Of a stretch of 64,000 nucleotides of DNA, positions 1 through 8,382 are shown piece by piece. The position numbers were made by a program, and so were the translations under genes. The notes beneath the pieces were generated by a model that saw only the letters and a list, made by a program, of their open reading frames with translations, had not been told where the DNA came from and made no database searches. The stretch lies in the NCBI RefSeq assembly GCF_005144715.1, contig NZ_SWKR01000002.1, positions 2,361,668 through 2,425,667 on the forward strand, written 5' to 3'. The DNA is from Sphingomonas baiyangensis (GTDB lineage: Bacteria > Pseudomonadota > Alphaproteobacteria > Sphingomonadales > Sphingomonadaceae). The stretch's first letter is position 1; every line of letters begins with the position of its first letter.

Positions 1-175
1 GGCAGTAGAGCACGTCGCGCTCGGAGAACACGCCCACGACGCGCTCGCCGTCGAGCACCGGCAGCGCGCCGATGCGCTTTTCGGCAAGCAGCGCGATCGC
101 CTCGGTCGCGCGCGCATCGCCCGCGATCGCGATCACGTCATGCGGACGGGCAGAAAGGATCGCAGCTACCGTCAT
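1..175 (-). CDS. CBS-domain protein, C-terminal part cut by window edge
   Basis: Reads leftward off the window from an ATG at 175. The visible 58 residues begin MTVAAILSARPHDVIAIAGD and continue through a run matching the first half of a CBS domain: a helix with ATEAIALLAEKRIGALPV, then LDGERVVGVFSERDVLY. CBS pairs usually bind adenine nucleotides and act as regulatory modules; small two-CBS proteins are common in sphingomonads. The part lying outside the window cannot be assessed, so a fused catalytic domain is possible. The frame is open and has the expected hydrophobic pattern. Confidence 0.8.
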   Translation of the reverse strand, partial: MTVAAILSARPHDVIAIAGDARATEAIALLAEKRIGALPVLDGERVVGVFSERDVLYC

Positions 176-332
176 CGGCCGTCTCCCGCGTCGCGCGTGC
201 AGCAGCGCCGGCGCGGCCGCGCGATCCTGCCCGACGCCGGCGACGCGAAAGGCTCGCGCCGTGGCGGGGCGAAGTCAAGCGGAGCCGTAGCGGCCGATGC
301 GCGTTCTGGAATCGTTATCAAGGAGAAGTATC

Positions 333-533
333 ATGCGTATCGCCATTCTCGGCGGCCTTGTCGCCGCGACTTTGCTCACCGCCGGCTGCGCCACGACGCG
401 CCGCGACGTGTTCGAAGCGCGGCAGAATGTCCGCGAGGCGCAGTTCTACGGTGATCGCCGCGACGTGCGCCGCGCCCGGCAGGAACTGCGCGAGACGCGC
501 CGCGACTATCGGCGCGACAACCGCCCCTGGTAA
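333..533 (+). CDS. small predicted lipoprotein
   Basis: A 66-residue protein with an N-terminal signal ending in the lipobox LTAGC (Cys at about residue 17), so it should be lipidated and anchored in the envelope. The mature part is very rich in Arg, Asp and Glu and forms a likely continuous charged helix (RRDVFEARQNVREAQ, then QELRETRRDYRRDN). The ATG at 333 is preferred over an upstream in-frame ATG at 297 because it follows AAGGAGAA and puts the signal peptide at the terminus. No function is recognised; a highly charged coiled helix attached to a lipid suggests a structural or peptidoglycan-proximal role, which is inference. Confidence 0.75.
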   Translation: MRIAILGGLVAATLLTAGCATTRRDVFEARQNVREAQFYGDRRDVRRARQELRETRRDYRRDNRPW

Positions 534-574
534 GCCCGCTTCCGCCGCGCAGTCGCGCCCGCTAGGATGCGGCG

Positions 575-880
575 ATGCGCGATCTGGACGATCCCGAATA
601 TGCCGCCTTCGCCTGGGCACGGTTTCGCCGCATCCTGTGGGGCATGGCCGCGCTGGCGTGCGTCAGCGCGGCAGTGGGGGTCGCGGTGCTGTGGTGGTGG
701 CTCGGCCGCATGCCGCTGCACATGGGCATCGCCACCGCGCTCGGCATCGGCCTTACCGTGCTGATGGGCGGGCTGCTGATGGGGCTTGTGTTCCTGAGTT
801 CGGGCAGCGGCCATGACGAAAGCGTCGACCGCTTCAACGCGGATCGCGATCCGGGGCGCGATTTCGAACGCGATAGCTGA
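575..880 (+). CDS. two-TM hypothetical membrane protein
   Basis: 101 residues. The N-terminus is acidic and aromatic (MRDLDDPEYAAFAWARFRR), followed by two hydrophobic helices at about residues 21-43 and 50-75, and a hydrophilic Asp/Arg-rich tail. Both ends would face the same side of the inner membrane. It is convergent with the DUF4139 gene to the right and overlaps its end by 47 nt. The family is not recognised beyond small sphingomonad membrane proteins of this shape. Confidence 0.65.
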   Translation: MRDLDDPEYAAFAWARFRRILWGMAALACVSAAVGVAVLWWWLGRMPLHMGIATALGIGLTVLMGGLLMGLVFLSSGSGHDESVDRFNADRDPGRDFERDS

Positions 881-2375
881 TCCGCGCGGTGCCGTTCGCC
901 GGTACGCGCACGCGCCACACCCACGCGCCGTCCTCGCGCATCCATGCGCGGGCCGGGCGCCGCAACACCTCGCCGTCCGCCAGCGCGAGGCGAAGTTCGT
1001 GCTCGATCGCGTGCGGATTGGCGTTGCTGACCGTCGCCACGAACATGGCGTCGCCATCGCGCTGCCGCTCGCGCTCGACGCGTACCGTCACGTCGCTGCG
1101 CTCGCCGACCGACAGTTCGATGCGTTCGTCGACGGCGCGATCGGCGATCGACGTGCTCCCCACCAGCACCTGACGGAGCCCCGTGGGCTCGAACACCGCG
1201 AGCGTACCGGCGGGGATCGGCAGGCCCAGCCCGTCGGCGGCGCGGTTGCGCGTGCGCAGCAGCAGCTCGCTCGCACTGGCGGTGCCGTCGCTGAGGCGCG
1301 TGCGATATAGCGCGCGGAGCGTCACGCCGCGCCGGTCGAACAGCGCCACCTGCTTTTGCGCGCGCGCCGCGACGGTCACAGGCTGCGGCACGCGATAGAG
1401 CTTGAGATCGCCCAGCGCCTCGAGCCGGGCGACACGCGCGCCCGTCACCACGATCTCGGCATCGGCCATCCGCGCTGCCATCGCCATGGGAGCCGGCGGC
1501 GGCGGCGGGGGCGGCGGTGGTGGTGGGGGAGGCGGCGGTGGCGCACCGACCGGCCAGCAGCGCAGCGACAGCCATGAGGGCGGCACCAGCGCACGCGCGC
1601 TCTCGGCCGCCTCGCGATTGACGCGCCCGGCGATCAGCTGCGTGCCCGCGTCGGCGAAGCCCGTCGCATCGGCGCTCGCCAGCGTGCCCCACGCGAACCA
1701 GCGCGCCCGCCCATCGGCGCCGAGCGTGACGACGTGATCGGCCTGCCAGTCGAACCCGCCGGCCAGATAGGAAAGCGTGAGCGTGACCCGCGCGGGCGCC
1801 GGACTGTCGACCGCGAACGAGAGAGTCGGCCGCGCCGGCAGCCCTGACGGCACTTCGCCGTAGACGATCGCCTCGGCCAGCCCACTGCACCGCACTGCCT
1901 CGACGCCTTCGGCCGTCTCGATCACCGCGGCGCCATCGGCGCCCGAGCGGATCACCGCCTGCGCTTCGCGCACCGTGCCACTTGCGCGATCGGTACGGCG
2001 GATCGTCACGCGGCGCCCGAGCGAACGGTCGTAGAGCGATCGCGGCGAAAGGACGTCGGCATCGAGATTGCGCTCGCGCACGCCGCCGGGCAATCCGCGC
2101 AGGATCGCGCTCGCCGGCAGGATGCCGCTCGCCACGCCCTCGAAGCGCAGGACGGCCGGCCCGGCGGGCAGATCGACGGTGCGCGTCTCGGTGACGAGCG
2201 CGAAGCCCTGCGGAAAGCTTCGATTGATCGCCACATCGGCGCTGCGATCGGGGTCGCGATAGACCGAGATCGAGACCGCCTCGGGCGCCGGCGAATCGCG
2301 GCGCTCGGCCTGCTGCCCCAGCGCCGCCACGGGCAGGGTCGCGATCAGTGACGACCAGAGGAGCGTCAGCCGCAT
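834..2375 (-). CDS. DUF4139 domain-containing secreted protein (paralog 2)
   Basis: 513 residues with a cleavable signal peptide (MRLTLLWSSLIATLPVAALGQ). The body follows the DUF4139 pattern: an N-terminal beta region (EAVSISVYRD, VTETRTVDLPAGPAVLRFEGVASGILPASA), a central LSYLAGGFDWQADHVVTL segment and a C-terminal beta-rich half ending ISYRVRNR. A run of about 16 consecutive prolines interrupts the middle, just before APMAMAARMADAEIVVTGARV. The gene lies 9 nt downstream of a second DUF4139 gene, with which it shares length and domain plan, so the pair looks like a tandem duplication read as one operon. DUF4139 proteins have no firmly assigned biochemical role; an envelope location is inferred from the signal peptide. 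Confidence 0.85.
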   Translation of the reverse strand: MRLTLLWSSLIATLPVAALGQQAERRDSPAPEAVSISVYRDPDRSADVAINRSFPQGFALVTETRTVDLPAGPAVLRFEGVASGILPASAILRGLPGGVRERNLDADVLSPRSLYDRSLGRRVTIRRTDRASGTVREAQAVIRSGADGAAVIETAEGVEAVRCSGLAEAIVYGEVPSGLPARPTLSFAVDSPAPARVTLTLSYLAGGFDWQADHVVTLGADGRARWFAWGTLASADATGFADAGTQLIAGRVNREAAESARALVPPSWLSLRCWPVGAPPPPPPPPPPPPPPPPAPMAMAARMADAEIVVTGARVARLEALGDLKLYRVPQPVTVAARAQKQVALFDRRGVTLRALYRTRLSDGTASASELLLRTRNRAADGLGLPIPAGTLAVFEPTGLRQVLVGSTSIADRAVDERIELSVGERSDVTVRVERERQRDGDAMFVATVSNANPHAIEHELRLALADGEVLRRPARAWMREDGAWVWRVRVPANGTARISYRVRNRAPDRDPR

Positions 2376-2384
2376 GCGCGGCGC

Positions 2385-3872
2385 TCAGTAGCGCGTGTCG
2401 AAACTGGCGGTGAGCGTCGCCGATCCGTTGGCCGGCACCTGCACGCGCCACATTCGCTCGTCGCGGCTGACCTGCGTGCCCGGCTGGCTCTCGGCCGGCA
2501 CGCGCGTATCGGACCACCAGCCGTCGAGCCCCGCCTGCACTACCTCGACCGTCACCGGCTGCGGCGATGCGTTGGTGAGATCGTAGCGCATCCGCGTGCG
2601 CCAGAAGGTGACGGCATCCTCGCGCACCACTTCGCGCGTGCCCTCGGCCGTGGTGATGCGGAAGCGCGCGGTACGTTCCCATTCATCGGAAGCGATGCGC
2701 TCGCGCCCTTCGACCACGGGGCGCACCTTGATGTCGAACGCCTCGCCGGTGCGGATCGCCAGATCGCTGCCCATCGGCGTGTGCGCAATCGCGTTCTCGC
2801 CGATGAACTGCGGCTGCCCGCGCGTGTCGCGCATATAGACGCGCACCGTGCCTGCCGGCAGCGCATCGCCCAGCCCGCCCTCGCGCGATGACGAGAAGGA
2901 CAGCACCGCATCGGCGCTCGCCGGCTCCTCGGTCGCGCCGAGCCATGCGTTGCGGAAGCGATAGCCGCGCGTCGCGGGCACGCCGCCGACGCTCAGGAAG
3001 CTCACCTGTTTCTGCTGGTTGGCGGCGATCGTCGTGCGGCGCTCGAGCGGATAGAGATAATAGTCGCCGATGCGCTCGCGATTCGCGGTCTCGGTGCCCG
3101 GACGCCCCGGCAGCGCCTGACCGGGCGGCATCGGGCGTAGGCGGCCCGGCGGCGCTGCCATCTGCGGCGCACCCGCGACGAGCACGGTGTCGGCGTTGAC
3201 GAAGGGCGTGTCGCCACGATTGGTGAGCGTGATCCAGCCCTGCAGGTCGAGCGCGCCCGCCGCCTCGTCGAACAGCGCGACATAATCGGCGCTCCACGCC
3301 AAGCCATTGGTGAGATAGGCGAGCGTCACCGGCCGCGCGCCGGCGCGCGCGCTGTCGAGCGTGACCGACAATGTGGGACGCGCGCGCAGATTGGGCGGGA
3401 TGCCGGGAAAGATCACGCGCGCCGGCAGCCCGTCGTCGCGCAGCACCTCGATCCGCCCGCCGATATCGAGCACCACGCCATTGTTCGCCGCCAGCACGCG
3501 CGCCTGCTCGCGCAGCTCGGCGCCGGTGCCGGGATTGGTGCGCACGATGGTGACGGTGCGCCCCACCGCCTTCTCCATCAGCGCATCGGGCGAAAGCAGA
3601 TCATAGTCGAAATTCTGCTCGACGATCGTCACACCCTCGGCCGACAGCCGCACCGTTTCGGGCCGGATGTTCTGCGAGACGTCGGCGAATTCCTGGCGCG
3701 AGACGCCGGCGGGCAGCGTGAGGCGGCGCACGTCTTCGACCAGCGCCTGATCGTTGTTGTAGATCGTGACCGAAACATCGCCCTGCGCGCCGCCGGCACC
3801 GGCGACGGGGGTGGCATCCTGCGCGATCGCGGGGGGCGCCGCCAGCAGCGCGGCAAGCATGACGAGACGCAT
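2385..3872 (-). CDS. DUF4139 domain-containing secreted protein (paralog 1)
   Basis: 495 residues from an ATG at 3872 that follows GGACAGGA and begins a clear signal peptide (MRLVMLAALLAAPPAIAQ). An upstream in-frame start at 3926 would bury this signal and is disfavoured. Diagnostic stretches are VTIYNNDQALVEDVRRLTLPAG, LAYLTNGLAWSADYVALF, GWITLTNRGDTPFVNADTVLVAG and a C-terminal WRVQVPANGSATLTASFDTRY. It has the DUF4139 domain order but lacks the polyproline spacer of its downstream neighbour. The two genes lie on one strand 9 nt apart and are probably co-transcribed. Confidence 0.88.
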   Translation of the reverse strand: MRLVMLAALLAAPPAIAQDATPVAGAGGAQGDVSVTIYNNDQALVEDVRRLTLPAGVSRQEFADVSQNIRPETVRLSAEGVTIVEQNFDYDLLSPDALMEKAVGRTVTIVRTNPGTGAELREQARVLAANNGVVLDIGGRIEVLRDDGLPARVIFPGIPPNLRARPTLSVTLDSARAGARPVTLAYLTNGLAWSADYVALFDEAAGALDLQGWITLTNRGDTPFVNADTVLVAGAPQMAAPPGRLRPMPPGQALPGRPGTETANRERIGDYYLYPLERRTTIAANQQKQVSFLSVGGVPATRGYRFRNAWLGATEEPASADAVLSFSSSREGGLGDALPAGTVRVYMRDTRGQPQFIGENAIAHTPMGSDLAIRTGEAFDIKVRPVVEGRERIASDEWERTARFRITTAEGTREVVREDAVTFWRTRMRYDLTNASPQPVTVEVVQAGLDGWWSDTRVPAESQPGTQVSRDERMWRVQVPANGSATLTASFDTRY

Positions 3873-3924
3873 TCCTGTCCTCCCCGATCCGGTCGGCCAG
3901 TCGTAGAACAGCGGCGGGCAAAGC

Positions 3925-3960
3925 AAAAGGGCCGGCCACCCGACGGCGACCGACCCTTTT
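3925..3960 (-). terminator. rho-independent terminator of the DUF4167 gene
   Basis: An inverted repeat with arms AAAAGGG (3925-3931) and CCCTTTT (3954-3960), extended inward by three more pairs after one mismatch. On the minus strand it reads as a hairpin followed by TTTTGCTTTG. It begins 24 nt after the stop of the DUF4167 gene at 3984 and lies upstream of the DUF4139 pair, so it should separate the two transcripts. Confidence 0.65.
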
Positions 3961-3983
3961 GAATGATCCTGCGATCCGGCGCG

Positions 3984-4733
3984 TCAGGCGGCGGGTGGCA
4001 CTGCCTCGTCCTCGCTGCGCACGCGGCGGCGGCGGCGGGGCTTTTCCTCGCCGTCGTCGGCACTTGCCGCGACCGAGAGTGCGGGCGGCAGGCGATCGGC
4101 CTCGATCGCGGCGCTGCCCGCTTCGGCCTCGGGCTGCTTGCGCGGACGTCCACGCCGGCGCGGCGCTTCCTCGGCGGCGGCGGGCTCGGCCTCGCGCGGG
4201 GTTTCGGCGACATTGTGCTGCGCCTCGTCCTCGTCGCGGCGCGCATCGCCATTCTGGCCGTTCATCGCGCGCTGGCGGTCGCCACGCGGGCGATCCTCAC
4301 GCGCTGCACGCTCGGCGCGCGGGCGATCGTCACGCTGACGATCATCGCGCTGGCGGTCGCCGCGATCGTTGCGCGACCGCTCCTGCCGCGGACGCTCATC
4401 GGGCGTGCCGGCTTCGCCTTCCATCTCGAAATCGTCGTCGTCGTCCTCGTCGTCGCGCTGCCGGCGCTGCTGGCCCTGCTCCTCGAAGCGGGCGCGGCTC
4501 TCGCTCAGCACGCGGAAATAATGGTCGGCGAACTGGAGATAATATTCGGTGTTGACGCGATCGCCCTGCATCTGCGCGTCGCGCGCCAGATTCTTGTATT
4601 TCTCGAGCAGCTGCGCGGCATTGCCGCGGGCGCGATTGTCGATGCGGTTGCCGTTGTCGATGCGATTGGGGCTACCACCCTGCGGGCGCTGCCCGCCACG
4701 ACCGCGACGGCGGCCGGCCTGACGATTGTTCAT
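3984..4733 (-). CDS. DUF4167 domain-containing protein
   Basis: 249 residues, predicted cytoplasmic. Residues 1-18 are Arg/Gly-rich (NNRQAGRRRGRGGQRPQGG). The conserved DUF4167 core follows at about 20-80, with NAAQLLEKYKNLARDAQMQGDRVNTEYYLQFADHYFRVL. The C-terminal two thirds is low-complexity, with RQRDDR-type repeats and a basic tail (RRRGRPRKQ, KPRRRRRVR). This layout is typical of the alphaproteobacterial family that sits next to prmC/prfA; the basic repeats suggest nucleic-acid binding, which is inference. The ATG at 4733 is preferred to a TTG one codon earlier. A terminator follows at 3925-3960. Confidence 0.9.
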   Translation of the reverse strand: MNNRQAGRRRGRGGQRPQGGSPNRIDNGNRIDNRARGNAAQLLEKYKNLARDAQMQGDRVNTEYYLQFADHYFRVLSESRARFEEQGQQRRQRDDEDDDDDFEMEGEAGTPDERPRQERSRNDRGDRQRDDRQRDDRPRAERAAREDRPRGDRQRAMNGQNGDARRDEDEAQHNVAETPREAEPAAAEEAPRRRGRPRKQPEAEAGSAAIEADRLPPALSVAASADDGEEKPRRRRRVRSEDEAVPPAA

Positions 4734-5031
4734 CAAGATATGTGCGTCCTGTCCTTACCTGGCCACCGGCATCCCGGCGGCACGCATCCTGTTACCCGCA
4801 CGAAGCCCGTCAGGACGAACGTGCCTGCCTACGGCCGCCGGACTACAGCGGCTCGCATGACGATGGATCGGGTCGGCACCCGGTTTCGAGCAAGGCCCGG
4901 TTGCTGGGAGCGCAGTCGGAAGACAACGCTCCTCGTTCAACGACTTGGTCGAAAATGCTTGCCCCGCGTGCCGGTCTTAGCCCGTGGCGCGGCGATCTCC
5001 AAGCGGAATATTGTGACGGTGCGGTTGCGCT
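4734..5031. other. intergenic stretch with no supported gene
   Basis: About 300 bases lie between the start of the DUF4167 gene and the stop of prmC. Short frames cross it on both strands but none has a ribosome binding site, a domain-like sequence or codon usage like the neighbours. It presumably contains the DUF4167 promoter; no convincing -35/-10 pair was recognised. Confidence 0.5.
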
Positions 5032-5848
5032 TCAAGCCATCGCTATTGCGCGCGGCCGCCCCGCGAGATCGCGGTGCAGCGTGGTCGCGAACCCCGCCGC
5101 TCTGGCCAGGGCCGCTACGGAATCGGCCTGTGTCGCGCCGATCTCGACCATCGCGACGCCGCTCTGCGCGATCAGCGCGGGCAGTTGCGGCACCAGCTCG
5201 CGATAGGCGTCGAGCCCGTCGCTGCCCGCATACAGCGCCGACGCCGGCTCGAAGCGCGCGACCTCGGCCGGCAGCGGCTCGGCCGTGCCGATATAGGGCG
5301 GGTTGGCGAGCACGAGGTCGAAGCGTTCGTCGACACCGGCCGCCCAGTCGCCGCGCCGCCATTCGGCACGATCGGCGATACCCAGCCGCGCGCCATTGCC
5401 GCGCGCGAAAGCCAGTGCGGCGTCCGACAGGTCGATGCCCAGCCCGGTCGCACTCGGCCACTCGGCGAGGCAGGCCAGCAACAGCGTCCCCGGCCCCGTC
5501 CCCAGATCGAGGATGCGTGCGGGGCCGGCGCTGCCCGCGAAATGCGCCACCGCCGCCTCGACCAGCGTCTCGCTGTCGGCGCGCGGCACCAGCGCGCCCG
5601 GCCCCACTGCCAGCCGGATCGTCCAGAAGTCACGGCTGCCGGTGATATAGGCGATCGGCTCGTGCGCCAGCCGCCGCGCGAGCAGTGCCGCGAAGCCCGC
5701 CGGCGCGTGCTCGTCGAGCCGCCGCAGCAGCAGCGTCTCGCGCGTGTCGCCGAGCGCATGCGCCATCAGCAGTTCGGCATCGAGACGCGGCGTGTCCGAA
5801 ACGCCCACCAAGTCGCGCGCCGCCGCCACCAGCGCGGCGCGCACGCGC

Positions 5849-5856
<8 letters not shown>
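5032..5856 (-). CDS. prmC: peptide chain release factor N5-glutamine methyltransferase
   Basis: 274 residues, the usual length for PrmC (HemK). It methylates the glutamine of the GGQ motif in release factors, using S-adenosylmethionine. Visible motifs are the N-terminal helical domain with [12 protein letters not shown], the SAM-binding [12 protein letters not shown] (motif I), the acidic residue after it in GIDLSDAAL, and the catalytic NPPYIGTAE that binds the glutamine side chain. Its ATG lies 8 nt inside the end of prfA, so the enzyme and its substrate are translationally linked, as in many proteobacteria. Confidence 0.97.
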
Positions 5857-6918
<1,062 letters not shown>

Positions 6919-6922
<4 letters not shown>

Positions 6923-8169
6923 GCGGTGCGCAGCGCCTCGGCCAGCGCATCGAGCGCGACGGCGGTCTGCGTGCCTGCCGCCAGATGCTTCACCGCCGCC
7001 TCGCCGCGCGCGATCTCGTCGTCGCCCAGGATGACCGCGAAGCGCGCGCCCTGCGCGTCGGCACGCGCCAGCCGCTTCTTCATGTTGCCGCGAAACGCCA
7101 TGTCGACGGCGATGCCGGCGCGCCGCAGATCGGCGACGACTGCCTGCGCGCGTACCGCCGCCGCATCGCCCAGCGGAATCACCACCGCCTCGATCGGCGG
7201 CGCCTGCGGATCATCCAGCAGCATCGCTAGCCGCTCGACGCCCGCCGCCCAGCCCACACCGGCAGTGGCCGGGCCGCCCAGGCTCTCGACCAGCCCGTCA
7301 TAGCGGCCGCCCGCCAGCACCGTGCCCTGCGCGCCCAGCCGGTCGGTCACGAACTCGAAGGCGGTGTGGCGGTAATAGTCGAGGCCGCGCACCAGCCGGT
7401 CGTTGCGCGTCCACGCCACGCCGGCGGCATCGAGCCCGCGCGTCACGCTCTCGAAGAACGCGCCCGCCTCGCTGGTGAGATAGGCGTCGATGCCCGGCGC
7501 GGCGTCAGCCACGGGGCGGTCGCGCGGGTCCTTCGAATCGAGGATGCGCAGCGGATTGCGCTCGAGCCGCGCGACGCTATCGTCCGACAAGGCATCGCGA
7601 TGCACCTCGAAATGCGCGACGAGCGCGGCACGCCACGCATCGCGCGTCTCGGCATCGCCCAGCGTGTTGAGTTGCAGCGTCACGCCATCGGCGATGTCCA
7701 GCTCGCGCAGCAGCTGGTCGGCCAGCGCCAGCAGCTCGACATCGGCGGCGGGCTCGGGCGCGCCGAGGATTTCGGCGTCGATCTGGTGGAACTGGCGATA
7801 GCGGCCCTTTTGCGGGCGCTCGTAGCGGAACACCGGGCCGCTGGTCGCCAGTTTCAGCGGCGCATGCTGCTGCCAGCCTTCGGTGATGTAGGCGCGCGCG
7901 ATGCCGGCGGTGAATTCGGGCCGCAGCGTCAAGAGGTCGCCGCCGCGATCGGGGAAGGTGTACATCTCCTTCGAGACGACATCGGTGGTCTCGCCGATCG
8001 AGCGCGCGAACACCTGCGTATCCTCGAAGATCGGCACCTCGACGCGCTGGAAACAATAGAGCCTGCGCACGCGCTCGAACGTATCGACCACATGGGCGAA
8101 GCGCCGCAGCTCGTCGCCGAAGATGTCCTGCGTGCCGCGCACGCGGCGGGGGGTTTCGATCCGGGCCAT
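6919..8169 (-). CDS. hisS: histidyl-tRNA synthetase
   Basis: 416 residues, class II synthetase that charges tRNA-His. Motif 1 region [14 protein letters not shown], motif 2 region [14 protein letters not shown] with [27 protein letters not shown], and the histidine-specific [15 protein letters not shown] and [14 protein letters not shown] are all present, followed by the anticodon-binding domain from about residue 330. First gene of the hisS-prfA-prmC unit. A short leader-like ORF is 53 nt upstream. Confidence 0.98.
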
Positions 8170-8222
8170 TGGGGGCGCGTATCTAAGCGAGCGCGCGGGG
8201 ACGCGCTAGGCCCCCGTCGTGT

Positions 8223-8306
8223 TTAGCCGTTGAGTGTCCCGATCCAGCTATCGATCGACGAGAGCGAGCTGGGCGGATAACCGAGAGCAAGCCAAAGCCA
8301 ATCCAT
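8223..8306 (-). CDS. possible 27-residue leader ORF upstream of hisS
   Basis: An ATG at 8306 is preceded by GAGGGGGTGAA, a strong Shine-Dalgarno match with good spacing. It opens a 27-codon frame beginning MDWLWLALGYPP and ending GTLNG before TAA. The stop lies 53 nt ahead of the hisS ATG. It contains three Trp codons and no His codon, so it is not an obvious histidine attenuator. It could be a leader peptide, a small hydrophobic protein or a chance frame. It was read directly from the sequence; there is no homology support. Confidence 0.35.
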   Translation of the reverse strand: MDWLWLALGYPPSSLSSIDSWIGTLNG

Positions 8307-8382
8307 TTCACCCCCTCAGCGCCCAAAAGTTGCGCCTTCGATACGACATGTATAAGTAAATGGCTAAGCTGGGGGCGGCGAA

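Noticed and set aside
1490..1545. simple GGC/GGT repeat tract
   Set aside because: It is the coding sequence of the polyproline run in a DUF4139 protein, not an independent repeat element.
562..2682. 706-codon - strand frame spanning both DUF4139 genes
   Set aside because: It runs in a different frame from the DUF4139 products and crosses their boundary; composition is that of a shadow.
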